A DNA stretch of 10,514 nucleotides, from the NCBI GenBank assembly GCA_934555865.1, contig CAKTFI010000035.1, positions 1-10,514 on the forward strand, read 5' to 3'. This document shows, in pieces, positions 5,748 to 10,514 of the stretch; the first letter of the stretch is position 1; each line of letters starts with the position of its first letter. Source of the DNA: an uncultured Christensenellaceae bacterium. Its GTDB lineage: Bacteria > Bacillota > Clostridia > Christensenellales > Christensenellaceae. The position numbers and the translations under genes are program-made. Below the pieces are notes generated by a model, which was given only the letters and a program-made list of their open reading frames with translations, had not been told where the DNA came from and made no database searches.

Positions 5748-6938
5748 ATGGAAAATATTTTTACCTATCTGCGGTGGCGGGGCGACCTGTCCTTTGCGCA
5801 AAGCCCGTTTTGCGAGGTCGACGCGCTCGTTTTGGCGCGCCTTTCGTATATCCCGTTTGAGGGCTTTGTGGGAGAAGATTTCGCGCATACGACGCCTCTC
5901 GGGGGAATGGCGGCGGATTTTTTGCGGCAGCCGGACGCGGACAAGCGCGTGCTGATGCAAAACGACATCACGCTTTTGCGGATGATCGCCGAAAACCGCC
6001 GGTTTCGGGATGTACAGCTATGCGGATACCGCAACCTGCGGGACGCGGGGCAGGAAATGCAGTTTTCGGCGGTGACCTTCCGCTTTGCGGAACCGGGCGC
6101 ACCGGCGGTCTGCGTGGCCTATCGGGGGACGGACAACACGCTCATCGGATGGAAAGAGGATTTCAACATGAGCTTTATGGAGGCCGTCCCGGCGCAGCGC
6201 CGCGCGGTCGCCTACCTTCGGGAGGCGGCGGAGCAGACCGAGGGGGAGATGCTCCTCTGCGGGCATTCCAAGGGCGGTAACCTGGCGGTCTATGCGGCAG
6301 CCTTCTGTGGGCAGGGATTGCAGGCGCGCATCGGCAGCGTGTATAATTTCGACGGCCCGGGCTTTGGCGAAAAGGTGATCGGACAGGCGGGCTATCAGGC
6401 GATCTGCGGCCGGGTGCGCACCTTTGTGCCGCAGTCCTCGGTCATTGGGATGCTGCTGGAGCACGAGGAGCTGTACACCATCATCCACAGCACGCAGACG
6501 GGGCTGTATCAGCACGACATCTATTCCTGGGAGATGGAGCGGACCGCGTTCTGCCGCCTGGAGGCGGCGACGAACAGCAGCCGGATGGTCGACCGGTCGC
6601 TCAAGGACTGGATCGCCTCCATGACGCCGGAGGAACGGGAAAAGTTCTTTGACGCGCTGTTCTCCATCCTCCACGATACGAACGCTGCGACGCTGCGGGA
6701 ATTGTCAGAAAACTGGTATAAGAACGCAGTCATCATGGCGCGCTCGTTCAAGAATATGGATGAGACGAGCCGCAAATTGATGGCTGAGGTGTTGCGACTA
6801 TTGCTCCGCGCGGCGCGGAACAATGTGTCCATTCTACTGCCGCGCCGACCGCGGCGGGAGGACGCCCCGGCAGAGCTTGCTCCGGCGGGACAGACACCCG
6901 CTCTCGAGGGCGGAGCGCAGACGAACAAGGAGGAATGA
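5748..6938 (+). CDS. DUF2974 (Mbeg1-like) alpha/beta hydrolase
   Basis: This 396-residue protein of the DUF2974/Mbeg1-like family has a lipase-like alpha/beta-hydrolase fold and unknown substrate. Its nucleophile elbow is G-H-S-K-G-G-N at residues 172-178, with Ser174 as the probable catalytic serine. It is preceded by AVCVAYRGTDNTLIGWKEDFNMSF (120-143), the oxyanion-side region of class-3-type lipases. FDGPGF (201-206) and a QHD (255-257) supply likely acid and histidine. The last 40 or so residues are a basic, then Pro/Ala-rich tail without homology I recognise. There is no signal peptide, so it is probably cytosolic. AGGAGGGG lies 3 bases before the ATG. The ABC exporter gene begins 3 bases after its stop, so the two are translationally linked and the hydrolase may act on something the exporter moves; that link is inference. 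Confidence 0.85.
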   Translation: MENIFTYLRWRGDLSFAQSPFCEVDALVLARLSYIPFEGFVGEDFAHTTPLGGMAADFLRQPDADKRVLMQNDITLLRMIAENRRFRDVQLCGYRNLRDAGQEMQFSAVTFRFAEPGAPAVCVAYRGTDNTLIGWKEDFNMSFMEAVPAQRRAVAYLREAAEQTEGEMLLCGHSKGGNLAVYAAAFCGQGLQARIGSVYNFDGPGFGEKVIGQAGYQAICGRVRTFVPQSSVIGMLLEHEELYTIIHSTQTGLYQHDIYSWEMERTAFCRLEAATNSSRMVDRSLKDWIASMTPEEREKFFDALFSILHDTNAATLRELSENWYKNAVIMARSFKNMDETSRKLMAEVLRLLLRAARNNVSILLPRRPRREDAPAELAPAGQTPALEGGAQTNKEE

Positions 6939-6941
6939 CGC

Positions 6942-8666
6942 GTGATACGGCGCTTTATCAAATACTATAAACCGCATAGGCGGCTATTCTTATTGGACAT
7001 GGGGGCGTCGCTTTTGGTGGCGCTCACAAGCATCGTGTATCCCATCATTACGCGGACGATGCTAAACGACCTGATCCCGAACCAGAATTACCGGGGGATC
7101 GTGGTGTTCGGCACGATGCTGCTCGGCATCTACACGCTGCGCATGCTGCTCAACTACTTCATCCAATACGAGGGGCACATGATGGGCGTGCGGATGCAGG
7201 CGCAGATGCGCAGCGACCTGTTTCGGCATCTGGAAACGCTGCCGTACCGCTTTTTTGACACGCACGAGACGGGCAAGCTCATGAGCCGCATGGCCAACGA
7301 CCTCATGGACATCAGCGAATTGGCGCACCACGGGCCGGAAAATGTGCTTATCTGCTCCATCTCGATCCTGCTTTCGTTCGCGTACCTGTGTACGATCCAT
7401 GTAGGACTCACGCTCATCATTTTTGCCTGTGTGCCGCTTTTGGTGGCGGTGTCCCTGGCGCTGCGCAAGAAGATGCACCGCGCCTTTTTCAAGAGCCGCG
7501 TATCCATCGCACAGATCAACGCCTCCCTGGAGAGCAGCATTTCCGGCATCCGCGTGACCAAGGCGTTCACCAATGCCGATAAGGAAATGGAAAAATTCGA
7601 GGTGGGCAACCGCGAATTTGTGGAAGCGCGCCGCGAAGCCTATCAGGCGATGGGACAGTTCCATTCCTCGACGACCTTTGTGACGGATATTTTCAATGTC
7701 ATCATCCTGATCGCGGGCGGATTGTTCCTCTATCAGGGAAAGATCAACTTCGGCGACTATTCGGCATTTTTGGTGTCCATCAACCTCTTTTTGTCGCCGG
7801 TCACGACGCTCATCAACTTTATGGAGCAATTTCAAAACGGCGTCACCGGGTTCGAGCGCTTTTTGGAGATCATGGACGAGCCCTCGGAAGAGGACGCGCC
7901 GGGGGCGCTGCCGATGGAGACCGCACAGGGGCATATCGAATTCTGCGATGTGTCCTATGCCTATGACGACGCGCACCCGGTGCTCCGGCATGTGAATCTG
8001 GACATTCCGCGCGGCAAGACCTTTGCGCTTGTTGGGCCGAGCGGCGGCGGCAAGACGACGATCTGCCATCTAATCCCGCATTTTTATGAGCTTTCGGAGG
8101 GGAGCATCCGCATCGACGGGCGCGACATCCGCGAGGTCACGCGCGATTCGCTGCGCCGGCAGATCGGCATCGTGCAGCAGGACATCTACCTCTTTAACGC
8201 CAGCATCCGCGACAACATCCTCTATGGGCGGCTGGACGCGACGGAGGAGGAGGTGATCGAGGCGGCCAAGCGCGCGAATATCCACGAATACATCTTGCAG
8301 ATGGAGCACGGCTATGACACCGTGATCGGGGAGCGGGGCGTGCGCCTCTCCGGCGGGCAGAAGCAGCGGCTCTCCATCGCGCGCGTGTTTTTGAAGAACC
8401 CGCCGATCCTAATCCTGGACGAGGCGACGAGTGCGCTGGACAATACGACGGAGATCCTCATTCAGGAGGCGCTGGACGAGCTCTGCCGCGGGCGGACGAC
8501 GCTGGTCGTCGCGCACCGGCTGTCCACCATCAAGAATGCGGACGAGATCGCCGTGGTCGCGGACGGGGAGATCGTGGAGCGAGGCAGCCACGCGGCATTG
8601 ATGCAGAAAAACGGCGCGTATGCCGCGCTGTACCGGCAGCAGTTCCGGGAAGAGGAAGAAGCATAA
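6942..8666 (+). CDS. ABC exporter half-transporter (membrane plus ATPase domain)
   Basis: This 574-residue half-transporter of the MsbA/LmrA type should work as a homodimer in the cell membrane, exporting a lipid, drug or peptide. The N-terminal 310 residues hold about six membrane helices, with the first near 18-40. The ATPase domain has Walker A GPSGGGKTT (365-373), Q-loop Gln412, signature LSGGQ (469-473), Walker B ILILDE with Asp493 and Glu494, D-loop SALD and H-loop His525. All catalytic residues are intact. The start is GTG at 6942. AAGGAGG lies inside the end of the preceding gene with 8 bases of spacing, and no better ATG is near. There is no second half-transporter gene beside it, which favours a homodimer. 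The substrate cannot be told from sequence. A strong terminator follows at 8676. Confidence 0.93.
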   Translation: MIRRFIKYYKPHRRLFLLDMGASLLVALTSIVYPIITRTMLNDLIPNQNYRGIVVFGTMLLGIYTLRMLLNYFIQYEGHMMGVRMQAQMRSDLFRHLETLPYRFFDTHETGKLMSRMANDLMDISELAHHGPENVLICSISILLSFAYLCTIHVGLTLIIFACVPLLVAVSLALRKKMHRAFFKSRVSIAQINASLESSISGIRVTKAFTNADKEMEKFEVGNREFVEARREAYQAMGQFHSSTTFVTDIFNVIILIAGGLFLYQGKINFGDYSAFLVSINLFLSPVTTLINFMEQFQNGVTGFERFLEIMDEPSEEDAPGALPMETAQGHIEFCDVSYAYDDAHPVLRHVNLDIPRGKTFALVGPSGGGKTTICHLIPHFYELSEGSIRIDGRDIREVTRDSLRRQIGIVQQDIYLFNASIRDNILYGRLDATEEEVIEAAKRANIHEYILQMEHGYDTVIGERGVRLSGGQKQRLSIARVFLKNPPILILDEATSALDNTTEILIQEALDELCRGRTTLVVAHRLSTIKNADEIAVVADGEIVERGSHAALMQKNGAYAALYRQQFREEEEA

Positions 8667-8675
8667 CGGGAAAAG

Positions 8676-8707
8676 ACGGCCGTACCGGGAGGTGCGGCCG
8701 TTTTTTT
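8676..8707 (+). terminator. Strong terminator after the ABC exporter gene
   Basis: An 11-bp stem, 8676-8686 with 8691-8701 (one T-G pair), closes a GGGA loop and runs into seven T (8701-8707). It separates the hydrolase/ABC unit from the sporulation operon. Confidence 0.93.
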
Positions 8708-8738
8708 GTGCGCGCGGCGCGGGCGGGTGGACAGGGGT

Positions 8739-8767
8739 GCATAAAGCGGGACGCGCCCTCATAGAAT
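8739..8767 (+). promoter_or_regulatory. Candidate SigE (sporulation) promoter of the spoIIIA operon
   Basis: GCATAAA (8739-8745) and CATAGAAT (8760-8767) are separated by 14 bases. The sigma-E pattern of Bacillus is a -35 close to xxATAwA and a -10 CATACAAT at this spacing; the -10 here differs in one base. The spoIIIA operon of Bacillus subtilis is controlled by SigE. No good SigA promoter is visible in this gap. The -10 ends 27 bases before the spoIIIAA start. Confidence 0.75.
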
Positions 8768-8794
8768 GGAGCAACGGACAAAGGAGAACAGGCT

Positions 8795-9700
8795 ATGAGG
8801 GAATTCATATGGGAATGCCTTCCACCGGGAGAATGGAAAAAGGCCGTCCCCTGGGAGGAAGTGGAGGAGCTGCGGCTGCGCCGGGGGAAACCGGCCGAGG
8901 CAGTCTGCTTTGACAGGGTGTTGGAGCTCGCCTGCCGCCCGGATGCGGAGGCGATCCGCAAGACGGTCACGGCATTGGCGGAGCGCTCGCTTTATGCCTA
9001 TGCCGAGCAGATGCGGCAGGGATTTTTGACGCTGTGCGGCGGTGTGCGCGTGGGGCTGGCCGGGCGCGCGGTGATGGAGGCGGGGCGGATCCTCCGCTTG
9101 GAGGACATCACCTCGCTCAACCTGCGCTTTCCAAGGGAAGTGCGCGGCGCCGCGCGGGGCGTGCTCCCCTATCTGTTGGAGCGGGGCAGGCTGCGGAACA
9201 CGCTCATCGTCTCGCCGCCGCAGCAGGGCAAGACGACGCTGCTGCGCGACCTCATCCGCTGCACGGCCGACGGCGAGGGGTGCCGGGCGCAGAAGTGCGC
9301 GGTGATCGACGAACGCGAGGAGCTTTGGGCGGAGGGCTTCGACCTGGGGCGGCGGGCGGATGTGCTGCGCTGCACAAAGCGGGTGGGGATCCCGCTCGCG
9401 GTGCGCACGCTTTCGCCGGAATGCATTGCGACGGACGAATTGGGCGACCCCGCGGAATTCCGGGCGCTCACACAGGCCGCCTATTGCGGCATCCGCATTT
9501 TGGCGACGGCGCATGGGCGCGACCTGGCTGATGTGCGGGCAAAGCCCTTTTTCCGCGCGGCGGAGGGGCTGTGCTTTGATCGCTTTGTCCTGCTCTCGGA
9601 GGAGCTTGGCCGCGGGACGGTGGGACAGATCCTGGACGGCGAGGGCCGGGCGCTTCTGCGGCACCCCTTGCCGGGAAGGGGGCTTTCGCATGCTGTATAA
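8795..9700 (+). CDS. spoIIIAA: Stage III sporulation protein AA, ATPase
   Basis: SpoIIIAA is the cytosolic ATPase on the mother-cell side of the SpoIIIA-SpoIIQ channel that feeds the engulfed forespore; it resembles secretion ATPases of the type II/IV kind. The 301-residue product has CGGVRVGLAGR (81-91), the counterpart of the family's G-H-R-V-G-L-x-G-R. Its Walker A is SPPQQGKTTLLRD (140-152), Walker B is AVIDERE (169-175), and TDELGDPAEFRAL (213-225) is the late ATPase motif. The first glycine of Walker A is serine, which I recall as common in clostridial SpoIIIAA. AAAGGAG lies 8 bases before the ATG. It begins the operon behind the SigE-like promoter, and its 3' end overlaps spoIIIAB by 11 bases. 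Confidence 0.94.
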   Translation: MREFIWECLPPGEWKKAVPWEEVEELRLRRGKPAEAVCFDRVLELACRPDAEAIRKTVTALAERSLYAYAEQMRQGFLTLCGGVRVGLAGRAVMEAGRILRLEDITSLNLRFPREVRGAARGVLPYLLERGRLRNTLIVSPPQQGKTTLLRDLIRCTADGEGCRAQKCAVIDEREELWAEGFDLGRRADVLRCTKRVGIPLAVRTLSPECIATDELGDPAEFRALTQAAYCGIRILATAHGRDLADVRAKPFFRAAEGLCFDRFVLLSEELGRGTVGQILDGEGRALLRHPLPGRGLSHAV

Positions 9701-10199
9701 ATGCCTGCTGTTGGGGGCGCTCGTGGCCTGCTGCAAGAAGATCGGGGACTTTGTCGTGACGGCGCAGCGGGACCGCGTGCAGGCGATGCGCGCGCTCCGG
9801 GAGGGGTGCCGGGCGCTGTTGGAGGCGCTCTCTCAAAAGGAATACGCCTTCCCGAGGGCGCTTTGTTGGGCGGAAGAGCGGTCGGGGGTCGGCCTGTTCG
9901 GCGCTTTGGCGGAACGCCTGCGCAAGGATCCGATGGCAGAGGTTCAGCCTCTGGCCGAGGCGGCGTTCGAAGCATACGGCCGGGCGGTGGATGCGGATCT
10001 GCGCGAGGCGTGCCTGCAATACTTTTCGGAGGCGGCCGCCGCCGAAACCAAAACGCAATTGCAGCAGAGCGGTGCGGCGTGCCTAGAAAAGATGGCGGAG
10101 CGCCTACGGGCGCTCGAGCGGGAACAGCGCGACAAGGCTAAGGTCGTTCGGGCGGTCAGCCTGTCGGCGGGGCTCACCGTCGTCATCCTGCTGCTGTGA
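9690..10199 (+). CDS. spoIIIAB: Stage III sporulation protein AB
   Basis: SpoIIIAB is an inner-membrane component of the mother-cell channel complex, of the secretion GspF-like type. The 169-residue product has a hydrophobic N-terminus (residues 4-15), a helical soluble middle rich in Arg, Glu and Ala, and a hydrophobic C-terminal end (157-169). This is the layout and length known for SpoIIIAB. Position between spoIIIAA and spoIIIAC decides the call more than residue motifs do. The frame is open far upstream inside spoIIIAA. I use the ATG at 9690, preceded by GGAAGGGGG and overlapping the spoIIIAA stop by 11 bases. Confidence 0.9.
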   Translation: MLYKCLLLGALVACCKKIGDFVVTAQRDRVQAMRALREGCRALLEALSQKEYAFPRALCWAEERSGVGLFGALAERLRKDPMAEVQPLAEAAFEAYGRAVDADLREACLQYFSEAAAAETKTQLQQSGAACLEKMAERLRALEREQRDKAKVVRAVSLSAGLTVVILLL

Positions 10200-10215
10200 A
10201 GGGAGAGGGACGCCT

Positions 10216-10419
10216 ATGAATGTGAGTATCGACCTGGTGTTCAAGATCGCGGCCATCGGCATCCTGGTGGCTGTGCTGTATCAGCTCCTGGTGCGGTCCG
10301 GGCGGGAGGACATCGCGACCATGGTCTCCATCGCGGGGCTGGTGATCGCGCTGTTGATGGTGGTCGACCTGGTGGGACAGCTGTTCGAGAGCGTAAAGCA
10401 GGTCTTTGGGCTGTACTAG
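10216..10419 (+). CDS. spoIIIAC: Stage III sporulation protein AC
   Basis: SpoIIIAC is a small membrane protein of the SpoIIIA channel in the mother cell. This 67-residue product matches the usual length of about 68. It has two hydrophobic segments (about 10-26 and 37-55) separated by a short polar turn, R-S-G-R-E-D. The ribosome binding site is AAGGGAG or AGGGA, 5 to 10 bases before the ATG. It lies 16 bases after the spoIIIAB stop and 1 base before the next gene. Confidence 0.94.
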   Translation: MNVSIDLVFKIAAIGILVAVLYQLLVRSGREDIATMVSIAGLVIALLMVVDLVGQLFESVKQVFGLY

Positions 10420-10420
10420 G

Positions 10421-10514
10421 ATGGAGATTATAAAGATTGCGGGCATTGGCCTGGTGGGGGCGGTCTTGGCGATCCTGCTCAAAAAACAGACACCGGAGAT
10501 CTCGCTGCAGCTGA
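10421..10514 (+). CDS. spoIIIAD: Stage III sporulation protein AD, partial (first 31 codons)
   Basis: The frame from the ATG at 10421 is open to the window edge. The visible residues, MEIIKIAGIGLVGAVLAIL then LKKQTPEISLQL, match the N-terminus of SpoIIIAD: a first membrane helix followed by a basic turn and a KxQxPE-type stretch. SpoIIIAD is a membrane component of the mother-cell SpoIIIA channel. Only one base separates it from the spoIIIAC stop and no strong ribosome binding site precedes it, so translation is probably coupled. The gene continues past the end of the window. Confidence 0.9.
   Translation, partial: MEIIKIAGIGLVGAVLAILLKKQTPEISLQL

Noticed and set aside
7062..8069. A 335-codon minus-strand reading frame
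   Set aside because: It lies wholly inside the ABC exporter gene, which has all its motifs, and is a shadow of the GC-rich codon use.

Overview
The window looks like chromosome from a moderately high-GC, endospore-forming member of the Firmicutes, class Clostridia. The grounds are the start of a spoIIIA sporulation operon, AGGAGG-type ribosome binding sites, a tRNA with encoded CCA, strong SigA-like promoters and many hairpin/T-run terminators. No genus can be named from the sequence alone. Most genes are ordinary core genes. The stretch next to the tRNA (about 88-1013) looks more AT-rich than the rest and holds the least familiar content.

Layout: tRNA-Lys(CTT) at 12-87 has its own terminator. 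A gene-poor stretch follows (133-524). It holds a GGACGG/CCGTCC hairpin and a hairpin that probably terminates the minus-strand genes. A minus-strand cluster then runs right to left from 1565 to 525: a YafP-like GNAT acetyltransferase, an unrecognised 66-residue protein, and a 70-residue CPCC-type cysteine-rich protein. This cluster and lgt are expressed from divergent promoters at 1601-1667. Going right, lgt (lipoprotein diacylglyceryl transferase) overlaps pncB (nicotinate phosphoribosyltransferase) by 4 bases. A strong terminator that can work in both directions separates pncB from the convergent peroxiredoxin-like gene (minus strand, 4633 to 4088). A second divergent promoter region (4681-4763) drives that gene and a plus-strand DegV-family fatty-acid-binding protein gene.

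After a terminator at 5703-5729 comes a tight pair: a DUF2974/Mbeg1-like alpha/beta hydrolase and a full-length half-transporter ABC exporter, separated by 3 bases. No separate promoter is visible for this pair, so the hairpin just upstream of its ribosome binding site may be leaky or regulated. A strong terminator at 8676-8707 isolates the pair from the sporulation genes. The last part is the start of the spoIIIA operon: spoIIIAA (ATPase), spoIIIAB, spoIIIAC and the first 31 codons of spoIIIAD. It sits behind a good candidate for a SigE promoter (8739-8767), which would place its expression in the mother cell during engulfment. The encoded proteins belong to the SpoIIIA-SpoIIQ channel between mother cell and forespore.

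I found no clear evidence of a new defence, mobile or CRISPR system. The best leads are the small-gene cluster with its duplicated translation start region, the hydrolase/ABC pair behind a leader hairpin, and the undetermined sequence at 133-430.
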